A stretch of DNA of 64,000 bases from Candidatus Melainabacteria bacterium (GCA_013288645.1 JABDBL010000002.1:1-64000), one strand, 5' to 3'; positions 46,672 to 57,049 are shown, numbered from the stretch's first letter. Program-made: numbers and translations. Notes: generated by a model not told the origin, from the letters alone.

Positions 46672-47946
46672 TCATTCAACATTGTTAATTAACCACGTCC
46701 GCCTGGCTTTAAGAATACGCAGATAAAGCCAAGCTAAAATTGCTACCGGTATTATTGGTTGTGCTAATTGCGGATTGATGAAAACAAATAAGACAAGATA
46801 AATATCGATAAAAAACCATCCTATCAATAGATCTCTGATCAAATCATGATCAGCTCGAAAACGTGGTTCCCCATAAATTACTATGCCCGCCAGCACGAGA
46901 ATACTAAGATCGTAGAAGAATAAATGAGGTGAAATCATAGGCATAAGAAAAATTCCTAGGACGAAGCAATAAGGCATAACGGATAAATAATCCTTTGTTT
47001 TTTTAACCAATTGTGCACAAGTATAAAAAGCATGGAGCACAATACCTGTCGCCAAAAAATAAAGCGCTATTCTCCATTTTGTTCGCAAAAGATGCGGAAC
47101 GAGTTGAAGTAGTGCTCTAGGCAGGGAAGTTTGCAAATACGTGTTGCAACTATAAGAAGGATCAATTCCCAGAGCCTCACTCGTATCTAAGAGCTGTAGC
47201 CACTGATGCGTTGTCTCCTTGCCTAAGCAAAAAATGTTACACATTATAAGAACAATTACACCAAAAGCGAAGCCGGCAGCGCAACGCCAATTTTTTGCAA
47301 AAAGCGATGTTATAACGAACAATAATGCCAAGGGCAGAAACTGTATTTTAAGTATTAAAAAAGACCAAGCCAAGCCAGCTGCCAATGAATGTCCACGCAT
47401 CAGCAAGAAATAACCAAGACTCAAAGGCAACAGAATCAAGATAATTCCAATTTGACCAGTCAATAACGTATGCAAAATTGGTAAATATAGAAGACTCATT
47501 GCCAAACACACTATCCAATTCAAACTGCCAAGTGATGCCAAAAGAAATATCGATAAACAAAGAGCAAGAACCGAAAAAAACTGCCAAACGAAGAAGGCGT
47601 CTTGTAGTGATAGATAGCTGATTGGTTCTATTAAATACGCTAGCAATGGCGGATACTGGAATAGTGGTATTTGGCTCGCTGGCAGACTACTGAGCAACTG
47701 ATGAGAATAAGTGGTAAATGCCGAATGATGCAGCATATAACTGTCCAACACCGGGTAAAGATCAGAAACTTTTCCTTCTTTAACTAAGCGGGCAGCAATA
47801 TAAAACGTTGTACCGAAATCTGATACTTGCACGAAGGCCGGATTACTTAAGGCACAATAAACTGGTGTAAGTAGAAGCAAAATGATAAGAAGCCAGAGTA
47901 AAACTGGCCCGATTGCAACCAATTTAGTTGTTTTTCTTTTATACAT
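46672..47946 (-). CDS. GT87-like (DUF2029) integral membrane glycosyltransferase
   Basis: A protein of about 424 aa with ten or more hydrophobic helices. The first outer loop has the GT87 pattern: VSDFGTTFYIAARLVKEG (Asp-Phe, likely catalytic Asp), then DLYPV and FQYPPLLAYLIEPISYL. It resembles the protein at 2.8-4.0 kb in layout but is not closely similar. It would transfer a sugar from polyprenyl phosphate on the outer side of the membrane. The Met at 47946 is chosen; a TTG three codons upstream overlaps the stop of the small gene before it. Confidence 0.7.
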   Translation of the reverse strand: MYKRKTTKLVAIGPVLLWLLIILLLLTPVYCALSNPAFVQVSDFGTTFYIAARLVKEGKVSDLYPVLDSYMLHHSAFTTYSHQLLSSLPASQIPLFQYPPLLAYLIEPISYLSLQDAFFVWQFFSVLALCLSIFLLASLGSLNWIVCLAMSLLYLPILHTLLTGQIGIILILLPLSLGYFLLMRGHSLAAGLAWSFLILKIQFLPLALLFVITSLFAKNWRCAAGFAFGVIVLIMCNIFCLGKETTHQWLQLLDTSEALGIDPSYSCNTYLQTSLPRALLQLVPHLLRTKWRIALYFLATGIVLHAFYTCAQLVKKTKDYLSVMPYCFVLGIFLMPMISPHLFFYDLSILVLAGIVIYGEPRFRADHDLIRDLLIGWFFIDIYLVLFVFINPQLAQPIIPVAILAWLYLRILKARRTWLINNVE

Positions 47947-47951
47947 TTTGC

Positions 47952-48176
47952 TCAATTACTTTCCTTTAAAACTAACTTCTGCCAGATTATCTTAGCTGAC
48001 TTCCATGCCTTAGATAGAATTTGGTCCAAGGCAAATCTCTCATAACCAATTTTCATATTATTAAAAGTGACTGCTAATGAATAAACTGCATAACAAGGTA
48101 ATCTCTGGCATATCTGATTTTTATTTATTGCTCGTCTATGTAGCGAATTCAGGGAGGCAGGTTGAGTCAGCAACAA
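47952..48176 (-). CDS. Possible small hypothetical protein, 74 aa
   Basis: A 74-codon frame directly upstream of the GT87-like gene on the same strand, with its stop next to that gene's start. The C-terminal half (YERFALDQILSKAWKSAKII) could be an amphipathic helix. No good ribosome-binding site or family is recognised, so it may be spurious. Confidence 0.25.
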   Translation of the reverse strand: MLLTQPASLNSLHRRAINKNQICQRLPCYAVYSLAVTFNNMKIGYERFALDQILSKAWKSAKIIWQKLVLKESN

Positions 48177-48359
48177 AGTATTACTTAATACAAGGATAAA
48201 ATACTACTAATATTTACTTACCTCTCTTGCTTGGGTTTTCCAACCATGCAAACTAACTTTAAAAGTTGCAACAAGATACGCTAAACAAAATCTATTTGCT
48301 GAAACCAGCCGTAATGAATAGAATTAGTTTAGGAGTTCATTAGTTAAGCGTCATCAATA

Positions 48360-49553
48360 ATGATTTTGTCTGGACTGAATACGATAATGATATTTTTTGT
48401 TTACCGACCCAATAATCAACTGTTTAGAACAATAGCTGTTATTGCTTTAATAATGATTCTCTTTGCCCAATGTCTAGCTATGTCCGCTCTTTCATCCACA
48501 ACCGAGAGTTTATCATCCATAGAAAATAAACTATTTGAGCATGATTATCCAAAGGAGGATGATAAAACACGGCTCGATCGCATTGAAAAATTCGTCTTTG
48601 GTACAACCAGTTCTGATCCTGTCCGGCAAAGACTTGATTCTTTGCTTAAAGTCATGCCATTATCAGATGAAGGACAAAACCCTAATCAAACCAAAGCTGA
48701 TACCACATTAAATGCAGAAAAACCGAGTCCCGCAAACCTTCCTTCATCAAAACCTACAACTGATACGGATTCTTCTACAGCTCCTTTTGATTACTCGCAT
48801 TACCCTCGAGTAACTGGTCTCGAACAACAATTATTAGGGCGTAGCTATGCTGATCAAAATTTGACTGAACGCCTTAACCGTCTTGATGATAAATGCTTTG
48901 GTAAACCTTCCGATAATCCGGATCTCGGTCAAAGAGTAGAGAATTTAGAAGCCTATGCACAAAGGCATGATATCTATGGTGAATATAATCCCGCAAATAA
49001 TTCTACCGGACACAAGAGTCGGCTAGGACTACCCGATACTGAAACAAAATCATTTCAACCAGTGGGTGGTCAACAAAACATCGAAGGCATGGTATCTATT
49101 ATGGAAAACAAAGTATTCGGTCACTCCCATCCTCACCGCAGCCTGCCAAAGAGGCTTACTAAGCTTGAAAAGAGAGTTTATCATTATAACAGTGGCGAAA
49201 ATAATCAACCTATTTTAACCAGAGTTAGTCGCTTATGGTCTACGCTCAAATCCTCAGCAGACAGAACAGTCTGGACAAAAAATAGTAATCACAAAACCAA
49301 ACACAGCAAGAATTTCCCAGAGCAACCAGTTGACACTAATATGGTAGATCAGGATAATAACTCCACTCTTGGAGCACAATCTGATCAATCGGAAAATACA
49401 AATAGTTATGCTCCAGGCAAAACTCACCATTCTTGGCTCCATAAAGTCGGTCAAGTGGCTGGCACTGTTGGCGGTGTCACCGTAAAGGCACTATCCGGCA
49501 CCTCATCTTACAGTGGTTATGGAATGGGTGGTTATGGATCTCCTATGTGGTAA
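48360..49553 (+). CDS. Exported hypothetical protein with three internal repeats
   Basis: A 397-aa protein with a hydrophobic N-terminal segment (TIAVIALIMILFAQCLAMSA) and likely cleavage soon after. Three units of about 50 residues follow (51-100, 151-200, 243-297) sharing the pattern (L/I)ExxLFGxxYxxxxLxxRLxRLExxVFG, then a run ending RVxxL. Examples are RLDRIEKFVFG, RLNRLDDKCFG and RLTKLEKRVYH. The linkers are Ser/Asn/Thr-rich. The C-terminus is Gly/Ser/Tyr-rich (GYGMGGYG). I believe such units recur in this lineage but cannot search. Probably secreted or surface-bound; function unknown. Confidence 0.65.
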   Translation: MILSGLNTIMIFFVYRPNNQLFRTIAVIALIMILFAQCLAMSALSSTTESLSSIENKLFEHDYPKEDDKTRLDRIEKFVFGTTSSDPVRQRLDSLLKVMPLSDEGQNPNQTKADTTLNAEKPSPANLPSSKPTTDTDSSTAPFDYSHYPRVTGLEQQLLGRSYADQNLTERLNRLDDKCFGKPSDNPDLGQRVENLEAYAQRHDIYGEYNPANNSTGHKSRLGLPDTETKSFQPVGGQQNIEGMVSIMENKVFGHSHPHRSLPKRLTKLEKRVYHYNSGENNQPILTRVSRLWSTLKSSADRTVWTKNSNHKTKHSKNFPEQPVDTNMVDQDNNSTLGAQSDQSENTNSYAPGKTHHSWLHKVGQVAGTVGGVTVKALSGTSSYSGYGMGGYGSPMW

Positions 49554-49741
49554 TTGCGCGACAAAGGATTACGCACCTAGACCGACTAATGAAAACTGTT
49601 CATATTGATCCTTAAAATATCAGCTTCTTCCACAGACTATTAAATTGATCAGGCACAATTCGCGTCTAATCCGGGTATATTGGTTTTACGAATGACAAGC
49701 GGGTTTAATCCATGCAGATATTCAGATGGCTTCCTAAGATT

Positions 49742-50629
49742 TTAAAGACAAGCATTCGGATAATAAGTTCGCAAGAAACGGCCAATGCCTTGAGTATATA
49801 GAGAACCATCAACCACTCCAATATCATTATGCGCGGCATGGGGAAGTAGAATGAGTTGTTTCGGTTCACAAGCTTTTAAAAAAAGTTCTTGCGAATATCG
49901 ACAGGGTAATATTTTGTCTTGCTGCCCGTGTATTAAAAGAACAGGTGGATGAGCTTTGGCTAATACGTCGATATTATTAAAATATGGTGGGGCAAAACAA
50001 CAATCAGGATAAAGTTTTAACAAAAGATATTTGTCTCGAGCTGCATTAAGAAGCGATGTCCAACCAGACTGCAAAATCATGCCGCCAACTTTTCGAGATT
50101 TACTAATCTCACAGCTCACAGCACATCCCAAAGACTCACCGTAAAGAATTAATTGCTCTGGTTTGACAGACTGCTGCTTGACCAAATAATCATACGCAGC
50201 CAGTCCATCTTCACATATAGCTTTGCGTGAAGGCTCGCCTTCACTTTTACCATAACCTTCATAATCATATACGAGGACCGAACCATATGGCAGAAGCGTT
50301 TTTATTAGTTGTAATCGATAACAAATATTGCCGGCATTTCCATGACTGATTAAAAACGTAACTTTTGCTGAAGGTTTATTGAAATACCATGCATGAATTC
50401 GATTTTTATTTTGCACTGGTATGAACACGTCATTTTTAACAGTCCTAAATGGCGCGATAATTTTCTGCAATGACTCTTCCACTTCTTGATGGTATTTATG
50501 ATCGGGATAAAAAAGAAGCCGATCCAAAAAGCCCAGAATAACTGCAGAAAACAAAATATAAGAGATTGCCAAAGCAATCAAATAGCTTAGTATTGTGTGC
50601 TTAGAAAGGAAATTCTTAAAAACATTCAT
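49742..50629 (-). CDS. Alpha/beta hydrolase, BEM46/YfhR-like, membrane-anchored
   Basis: A 295-aa hydrolase with an N-terminal transmembrane helix (about 14-33). Motifs: LISHGNAGN oxyanion loop, nucleophile S166 in LYGESLGCAVS, acid D238 in HGQQDKILP and base H267 in PHAAHNDIG. The layout matches the BEM46/ABHD13/YfhR family, with the catalytic domain outside the membrane. Substrate is unknown, possibly an ester or lipid. It is divergent from the glucoamylase gene with a 242-bp gap. Confidence 0.85.
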   Translation of the reverse strand: MNVFKNFLSKHTILSYLIALAISYILFSAVILGFLDRLLFYPDHKYHQEVEESLQKIIAPFRTVKNDVFIPVQNKNRIHAWYFNKPSAKVTFLISHGNAGNICYRLQLIKTLLPYGSVLVYDYEGYGKSEGEPSRKAICEDGLAAYDYLVKQQSVKPEQLILYGESLGCAVSCEISKSRKVGGMILQSGWTSLLNAARDKYLLLKLYPDCCFAPPYFNNIDVLAKAHPPVLLIHGQQDKILPCRYSQELFLKACEPKQLILLPHAAHNDIGVVDGSLYTQGIGRFLRTYYPNACL

Positions 50630-50871
50630 GAGAAATCAATAGCCTAAATCATTTTGGAATTTACCATATAACTGATGAAATCTAGCAATTCTTGACATGG
50701 CTCTCACTTATTTGAAAACTATATATTTCACGCAGTATACATCAGCCCTTCAGATTGGATCTTAGAAACTGAATTCTGATATCTAATTGTTGTTTAGGTT
50801 ATTATTGTCTTCTAGGGCATGACCCAAAATACATTAATGCTGCTGAATTTCAAAACGAGGACAAAAATTAG

Positions 50872-53253
50872 ATGTCATCAATCAGCGTTCTGAATCAAGC
50901 ATTTGGTCATCCAGGCATCGAACCCAAATGGACATCCGCGCGCAAGGATGCCATAGGCACTGCTTATTCTGCGGCAAGTCGCCTTTGGTTCACAATTTGG
51001 CGCGGAATAATAACTGAGCTTTACTATCCGACAATCGATCGCCCACAGGTGCGAGACCTTCAATTTCTCGTTAGCGACGGTGAGACTTTTTTTCATGAAG
51101 AGAAGCGCGATATGTCTTCTTCTCTTTCTTGTTTGTCTCAAACTTTAGGTTATCAAATAAATAACCAATCTGCCGAGCAAGGATATCAAATTTCTAAAAC
51201 TGTAATATCGGACCCACACTGTGCATCACTTTTAATGCATATAAACTGGAAGTCACAAAAACCCCTTAAACTTTATGTATTGTGTTCACCACACTTAGGC
51301 GGGGGCGGCTTTAGAAACAACGCCTACGTAACAACACTTTCTGGACGCAAAGTTTTAAGTGCAAATTATCATAATACTTGGATGGCAATTGCAGCCACAA
51401 AAGGCTTTTCCAAAGCCTCAGTAGGTTTTGTTGGCGCTAGTGACGGTTGGACCGATCTTGCTACACACTTAGATATGAAATGGCAGTTCGATTCAGCAAT
51501 AGACGGAAACGTGGCCCTATTTGCTGAAATTCCGCTTGCCGGTATAGAAGACGAATTTGTTCTTTCACTTAGTTTTGGACATAGTTTGAATAATGCCTGC
51601 AGTGCCGCTCTGCAATCTCTTGTTGCCCCATTCCAGCAACAATCAACCCGCTTTGTCGAACAATGGCAACGTGCTACCCACTGGGATCAAAGTATTGCTG
51701 CTGGATCAACTGATAATGGCAAATTATTTCAAGCCAGTTGCAAAATTCTTATGGCTCATGAAGATAAACTAAATCCAGGAGCAATGATTGCTTCTCTCTC
51801 CATTCCTTGGGGTGAAGCTAAAGGAGATGATGATTTAGGAGGTTATCATTTAGTATGGCCACGCGATCTATGTAACAGTGCCACTGGATTATTAGCAGCT
51901 GGAAATACTAGCACCGCTGTTAGATCATTGCTATTTTTAGCTGCTTCACAAAAAGACGATGGAAGTTTCCCACAAAATTTTTGGATCAGTGGTGAACCCT
52001 ATTGGAGTGGTTTGCAGCTTGATGAATTATCATTCCCTGTTCTTTTAGCCTGGAAACTTCTAAAAGAAGGTCGTCTTAATAACTTCGATCCTTTTTATTT
52101 AGCTGCGTCCTCCATGTCTTTTCTTATTCTCAAAGGACCAATAACAGCGCAGGAACGTTGGGAAGAAGTTAGCGGCTTTTCTCCATCTACGCTTGCCGTA
52201 AACATTGCAGCCTTAATATGTACTGCGCAAATATTTAGGTTGCAAGGACACCACAAAGAAGCGCAATTCGTCGAAGAGTACGCCGATTATCTACGTGCAC
52301 ATATAGAAGAATGGACAGTAACTGATAAAGGCGAAATTCACCCTCAAGTCTCTAGACATTTCATCCGATCTAATCCCTGCTCTTCACTAGAAAATTACAC
52401 CTCTCCAAATGACAGTAATATTTTTATTGCTAATCGCAGCGCAGAACAACAAAAGGTATTCAGAGCAAAAGACATCGTAGATGCTGGTTTTCTCGAATTA
52501 GTAAGATACGGTATTTATCCACCAAATCATCCTCTTGTAAAGGACTCTCTACTCGTTATAGACCAAGTCTTAAAGGTAGAGACCAGTCAAGGACCTTGCT
52601 GGCGGCGCTATAACAATGACGGTTACGGACAAAACGATGATGGGCGACCATTTATTCATACTGGAGTAGGACGTCCTTGGCCATTGCTAGTCGGAGAAAG
52701 AGCTCATTACGAATTAGCCGCTGGAAGAGATATTACACATTTGATAAATACTATGGAAAATTTCTCCTCCCCTGGTGGACCGATACCAGAACAAATTTGG
52801 GATGCACCAGATATTCCATCCGCTCACCTCAAAAACGGTGGTCCGACGGGAAGCGCTATGCCATTAGCCTGGGCACACGCGGAATATCTAAAACTCCTGC
52901 GATCAGTTCGAGATAAAAAAGTTTATGACTTAATTCCTGAAGTTGCCGATCGTTATTGTAACAAGCAGCCAAACAAAAGTTCAATAAAGTGCTGGCGTAC
53001 CGATTGGCAAATTAAAAGCATTCCGCATAATAAAACACTGCGCATAATCTCCGACAAAGCATTTAACTTACATTGGTCTGACGACAACTGGGTTTCGACA
53101 CATGATTCAGAATCAAGCAAAATATTGCCAAATTTGTTCTATGCAGATCTCTTAGCAAAATCTAGCAGTAATTCGCTATTATTCACATTTTTTTTCCCAG
53201 ACTTAGGAAATTGGTTGGGCAAAGACTTTATCGTCCACATTGAAAAGGAGTGA
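50872..53253 (+). CDS. Glucoamylase (GH15 glucan 1,4-alpha-glucosidase)
   Basis: A 793-aa glycoside hydrolase of family 15. The N-terminal beta-sandwich (1-280; TIWRGIITELYYPTIDRPQV) is followed by the (alpha/alpha)6 barrel. Motifs in the barrel are GDDDLGGYHLVWPRDL, PLLVGERAHYELAAG with E609, and EQIWDAPDIP with E640; the glutamates fit the general acid and base of the family, though their assignment is by position. It releases glucose from maltodextrins or glycogen. No signal peptide is visible, so it may act on internal glycogen. It lies 6 bp before glk and is its operon partner. Confidence 0.92.
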   Translation: MSSISVLNQAFGHPGIEPKWTSARKDAIGTAYSAASRLWFTIWRGIITELYYPTIDRPQVRDLQFLVSDGETFFHEEKRDMSSSLSCLSQTLGYQINNQSAEQGYQISKTVISDPHCASLLMHINWKSQKPLKLYVLCSPHLGGGGFRNNAYVTTLSGRKVLSANYHNTWMAIAATKGFSKASVGFVGASDGWTDLATHLDMKWQFDSAIDGNVALFAEIPLAGIEDEFVLSLSFGHSLNNACSAALQSLVAPFQQQSTRFVEQWQRATHWDQSIAAGSTDNGKLFQASCKILMAHEDKLNPGAMIASLSIPWGEAKGDDDLGGYHLVWPRDLCNSATGLLAAGNTSTAVRSLLFLAASQKDDGSFPQNFWISGEPYWSGLQLDELSFPVLLAWKLLKEGRLNNFDPFYLAASSMSFLILKGPITAQERWEEVSGFSPSTLAVNIAALICTAQIFRLQGHHKEAQFVEEYADYLRAHIEEWTVTDKGEIHPQVSRHFIRSNPCSSLENYTSPNDSNIFIANRSAEQQKVFRAKDIVDAGFLELVRYGIYPPNHPLVKDSLLVIDQVLKVETSQGPCWRRYNNDGYGQNDDGRPFIHTGVGRPWPLLVGERAHYELAAGRDITHLINTMENFSSPGGPIPEQIWDAPDIPSAHLKNGGPTGSAMPLAWAHAEYLKLLRSVRDKKVYDLIPEVADRYCNKQPNKSSIKCWRTDWQIKSIPHNKTLRIISDKAFNLHWSDDNWVSTHDSESSKILPNLFYADLLAKSSSNSLLFTFFFPDLGNWLGKDFIVHIEKE

Positions 53254-53259
53254 TCGTCA

Positions 53260-54264
53260 GTGATCTTAGCGGGAGATATAGGTGGTACAAATACTCGATT
53301 AGCATATTTTGCTCAAGAAGCTGGCGCAGTAGTTTGGAAACTCCACGCAAAATATCCAAGTAAAAATTATGCTAACTTAGAAGACATAGTGTCCGACTTC
53401 GTAAACGAATACAAAGTCCCTATCGAATATGCCGCCTTTGGTATTGCTGGTATAGTGATTGATGGCACAGTGCACGCTACCAATCTCCCTTGGAATGTAT
53501 CAAGCAAAAATCTAAGCGCATTATTGAATTCAAGCCAAGTACATTTACTAAATGACCTTGAAGCCAATACTTGGGGACTCTTTACGCTCGGGGCAAAAGA
53601 CTGCTCTACTTTAAACGATATAACAGAAAGTCCAGAAGGAAATCTAGGACTAATATCAGCCGGTACCGGTTTGGGCGAAGCAGGAGCAATTTTATTAAAT
53701 GGCTCACTTCAACCTGTCGCCTCCGAAGGAGGTCATACTGACTTTGCTCCACGCAATGACGTTCAAGACTCTTTGCTCGTTTATTTGCGTAAACAATTTG
53801 GACACGTCAGCTGGGAACGTGTTTTGTCCGGGAATGGCTTGTTTAATATCTATTGCTTTCTTCGTGATACTACATATGGTGATGAGCCAGCATGGCTTGC
53901 TGGAGAACTATCAACCAAAGATGCAGGAGCAGTCGTAACTCAAAACGCCTTATCCGGTAAATCAATAGTATGCAGCGAAGCATTAGATATTTTTTGTGAG
54001 ATATACGGTGCTGAAGCAGGTAATTTAGCCCTTAAATTGACAGCAAAAGGGGGAATCTTCTTAGGGGGAGGCATTGCTCCCAGAATTATAAGCAAATTAA
54101 AGACTAGCAATTTTTTGCAAGAATTCACTAACAAAGGCCGAATGAAAGACTATTTAGAACTTATACCCGTGAGAGTAATACTCAATGACAATGCAGCCTT
54201 ACTGGGTGCCTGCAAATACGCTATGCACATAGCTGGACTGAAGGGCATGATAAAAGTTCCGTGA
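53260..54264 (+). CDS. glk: Glucokinase (Glk family)
   Basis: A 334-aa hexokinase-fold kinase that makes glucose-6-phosphate from glucose and ATP. The phosphate-binding motif is LAGDIGGTNTRLAYF, the catalytic Asp region is HLLNDLEANTWGL, and the adenosine and sugar motifs include GTGLGEAGA and SEGGHTDFAPRND. The start is GTG, with AAAAGGAG seven to eight bases upstream, overlapping the end of the glucoamylase gene. The pair converts glucan to glucose-6-phosphate. The C-terminal GGG motif (KGGIFLGGGIAPRI) is also complete. Confidence 0.95.
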   Translation: MILAGDIGGTNTRLAYFAQEAGAVVWKLHAKYPSKNYANLEDIVSDFVNEYKVPIEYAAFGIAGIVIDGTVHATNLPWNVSSKNLSALLNSSQVHLLNDLEANTWGLFTLGAKDCSTLNDITESPEGNLGLISAGTGLGEAGAILLNGSLQPVASEGGHTDFAPRNDVQDSLLVYLRKQFGHVSWERVLSGNGLFNIYCFLRDTTYGDEPAWLAGELSTKDAGAVVTQNALSGKSIVCSEALDIFCEIYGAEAGNLALKLTAKGGIFLGGGIAPRIISKLKTSNFLQEFTNKGRMKDYLELIPVRVILNDNAALLGACKYAMHIAGLKGMIKVP

Positions 54265-54314
54265 TTAGGAGAGGAGTGCAGTTTTTGCAAGTGAATACCC
54301 ATGCTTGACCTGGC

Positions 54315-55001
54315 CTATAAAAATCTAAGAACAGTTGACGTACCAAAAATATGTTGATCCAATTCATCATAATGATGAAAAACGAAATGCGGCTCGGTTT
54401 CTTTTAGTTTTTGTAAATCATAAAACTGTTTATGGACATCTGGATAAAATAATCCTGTCTTTAGACCGGCGGCTTGCCCAGCTAATATATCTGCTTGCGA
54501 ATCACCTATTACCAGAGTTTCATCAGATCTACTCTCTAAACGCTCGAGCGCAAGTAAAACAGGTTCGGGATGAGGCTTAAAATTGACGATATCGTCAGCT
54601 GTAACAATAGTACTAAAGAATGAATCAATATCTAAATTCTTCAAAGCCTTTGCTACTATTGTCCGGGGTGAAGAAGTTACCACAGCCAATTTGATATTCT
54701 GATTGGCACAGGCAAGAAGCACTTCTTGTACTCCAGAAAATAACGTAGCTTCTTCGAAGACAATGGAAAGTCCTTCCTTCACCATTTGCCCAAACTGAAG
54801 AGAACTAGGTAAATTGAATTCGACTACTACATCGGCAAATGCCCTGTAAAAACAGCGCTCAATTATGACCTGATCAGTAAGTTTGAGATCAAACTTTGCA
54901 AAAGCATAGTGAAAAGCCAGCAGCCATAATTCCAGTGACGAAGTCAAAGTACCATCAAAATCAAAAAGAATAGTGGAATATATAGGATGCATACAATACA
55001 A
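54315..55001 (-). CDS. HAD-superfamily phosphatase (phosphoglycolate phosphatase-like)
   Basis: A 228-aa HAD hydrolase, subfamily IA. Motif I is ILFDFDGTLTSS, motif II VVTSSPRTI, motif III NFKPHPEPVL (Lys) and motif IV VIGDSQADILAGQAAG. The cap domain and the motif IV form are those of Gph/pyrophosphatase PpaX-type enzymes. It dephosphorylates small phosphates in the cytoplasm; substrate unknown. It is convergent with glk. It is a separate lineage from the HAD protein at 5.6 kb (GDSQAD here, EDSPQG there). Confidence 0.88.
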   Translation of the reverse strand: MYCMHPIYSTILFDFDGTLTSSLELWLLAFHYAFAKFDLKLTDQVIIERCFYRAFADVVVEFNLPSSLQFGQMVKEGLSIVFEEATLFSGVQEVLLACANQNIKLAVVTSSPRTIVAKALKNLDIDSFFSTIVTADDIVNFKPHPEPVLLALERLESRSDETLVIGDSQADILAGQAAGLKTGLFYPDVHKQFYDLQKLKETEPHFVFHHYDELDQHIFGTSTVLRFL

Positions 55002-55094
55002 AAATCACTTCTCTTCTGGTTCAACTGATTTAACAAGGTGTATTGATTTTGTCTATCTGATAGGAAGAAAGTCTCAAAGCTTGAACTTTGTTAT

Positions 55095-55784
55095 TTACGA
55101 TTGACTAACCGTTTGTCGATTACCAGCTAATGTTAATGCCCTTATGACTTCTAGATCATCAACCTGATTAAAGTCCTTATAGAATTGTCCTACCGATTTA
55201 AATTCCAATGGAATTTCTAGAGCCAATACCAAATCATATTCGTTGCATAAAGTATTATACGCTTTATAGGATGCTACAGGCGTAGCAAATATAAGTTGTC
55301 TGGCTCCGCGCTGGCGCAAACTGTGTGCTGCTGCAACAGCAGTAAGTCCAGTAGCTACACCGTCGTCAACCAGAATTACATCTTTACCTTTAAGGTCTAA
55401 TTCACCTTTAATTCTAGCCAATCGGCGTAATGTGCTCTCTTGTTCTTTGGTCTTACTTACCAAAAAATCTATTTCTTCATCCAAATACTCTTGTGAAACT
55501 TTCAAGTATTCCTTTATGCGTTCATCTACCACCACAATTCCATCCGAAGTAACAGCACCAATAGCAAGTTCTGGTTGGTCAGGAGCACCAATTTTTTTTG
55601 ATGCGATTACATCTAATACACAATCAAGCAGTATCGCAATTTCTAATCCTATGGGCAGACCGCCACGAGGCAAAGCTAGAACAATCCAGTCAGTCTTGTT
55701 GAACGGAATATTTTGCTCAATTAACTCTTTGAGCTGCTTAGCTAAAAGCAATCCTGTTTGTTGCCTGTTTATAAACATAGTCAC
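55095..55784 (-). CDS. Phosphoribosyltransferase family protein
   Basis: A 229-aa protein with the PRPP-binding motif VILVDDGVATG (136-146) and an N-terminal strand-turn VLALPRGGLPIG that forms the pyrophosphate loop. These are the marks of the type I phosphoribosyltransferase fold found in uncharacterised proteins of the COG1926 type. The actual base or ribose product is unknown. The frame starts right after the stop of the sigma-factor gene (TAG then GTG), so the two are probably transcribed together; an ATG two codons on is also possible. Confidence 0.85.
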   Translation of the reverse strand: MTMFINRQQTGLLLAKQLKELIEQNIPFNKTDWIVLALPRGGLPIGLEIAILLDCVLDVIASKKIGAPDQPELAIGAVTSDGIVVVDERIKEYLKVSQEYLDEEIDFLVSKTKEQESTLRRLARIKGELDLKGKDVILVDDGVATGLTAVAAAHSLRQRGARQLIFATPVASYKAYNTLCNEYDLVLALEIPLEFKSVGQFYKDFNQVDDLEVIRALTLAGNRQTVSQS

Positions 55785-56771
55785 CTAATTCAAATAAGCC
55801 CTGAGATTAAGAGTTTCTGCATTATTTTGTAATTTCTTTAGTGCTCTTTGCTCAAGCTGGCGCACTCTCTCTCTGCTTAGACCCATTTCGAGACCACATT
55901 CTTTGAGAGTAAGGGGGGTGCTCTTAGTTAAGCCAAAGCGCAGTTTAAGTATATCTCTTTCTTGCATTGTTAGCTTAGATAAAACTCGATCAATTTGCCT
56001 TCTCAACAAATTATGATCAGTAAGCAATTCGGGATCGACCACCGATTCATTTTCGATTAATTGAGATATAGAAGTATCTCCATCGGTCGAAAGTGTGGCA
56101 TCCAACGAAACCATCGTTTTTTCTGCCTCCAAAGCGCGCTGTACCTTTAAGGGATCAACCCCTGAGCCAGCTGCAATCTCATCAACAGTAGGATATCGTG
56201 AAAGCACAAGAGAAAGCTCGCGAAAAACTTTTTTAACCTTGGTCATAGTCTCATTCATGTGAACAGGTACTCGAATAGCACGAGATTTATCGGCTATAGA
56301 GCGCAAAATTCCCTGACGAATCCACCAAGTTGCATAAGTAGAAAAACGACAACCCTTTTCAGGATTGAATTTATCTACAGCCTTTAATAGTCCTACGCTT
56401 CCTTCTTGCACTAAGTCTTGAAACGAAAGCCCATGATTCTGATATTTTTTTGCAATACTTACAACCAAACGCAGATTTGCTTCTGCCAATTTACGGCGTG
56501 CGGTTTGGCTGCCTGACTTGATTTGTCTAGCCAACTCGATCTCTTCTACGCCCGTCAGCAATTTACGTTTGCTTAAATTTTTGACATAAGCATATGCAGA
56601 ATCGGTTGAGTCAAAACCACTTTGTTCATGGACATAATGATATTTATGCTTCTCATCAGTCCCTCCTTCTGAGCCAAGTACAGAAGGATCAGAAAAATCA
56701 TCTTGTCGCTCATTCCCTGCCAATTCTTCTAAATTTTCATTCTCAATTGCATATTCTATATTTCCAGCCAT
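55785..56771 (-). CDS. RNA polymerase sigma factor, RpoD/SigA-like group 1 or 2
   Basis: A sigma-70 family protein of about 328 aa from the Met at 56771, which has a ribosome-binding site (GAAGGCG); a GTG 37 codons upstream (56882) is a longer alternative. Region 1.2 is [20 protein letters not shown]; region 2 runs through [20 protein letters not shown] to [17 protein letters not shown]; region 3 follows; region 4.2 is [20 protein letters not shown]. It lacks the long region 1.1 of RpoD. Cyanobacteria have several such factors, so it may be the principal or an alternative one. It directs RNA polymerase to -35/-10 promoters. Confidence 0.93.
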   Translation of the reverse strand: MAGNIEYAIENENLEELAGNERQDDFSDPSVLGSEGGTDEKHKYHYVHEQSGFDSTDSAYAYVKNLSKRKLLTGVEEIELARQIKSGSQTARRKLAEANLRLVVSIAKKYQNHGLSFQDLVQEGSVGLLKAVDKFNPEKGCRFSTYATWWIRQGILRSIADKSRAIRVPVHMNETMTKVKKVFRELSLVLSRYPTVDEIAAGSGVDPLKVQRALEAEKTMVSLDATLSTDGDTSISQLIENESVVDPELLTDHNLLRRQIDRVLSKLTMQERDILKLRFGLTKSTPLTLKECGLEMGLSRERVRQLEQRALKKLQNNAETLNLRAYLN

Positions 56772-57049
56772 TTTTATCGCCTTCTTTTTTTGATGCCGAA
56801 TTCGGTCCTGCGAAAAGTTATTGTCGGACTGAATCGTCCGTGAAAATTGATACTGGGCCGCATTTTTATCTGCCTTTTCCACGACCTCTATTTACTAATT
56901 ACCCGCACTAATAGCTCCTTAATCAATTCATGAAGGCTTTAATACATTTGTAATCATTAGCATTAATAATATGAACACAACGTTAAACAGCAGAAAAGCG
57001 ACGGATGACCAAGCCGAGAAAGCAAGAAAATATTCAAATAAATTCAAGC

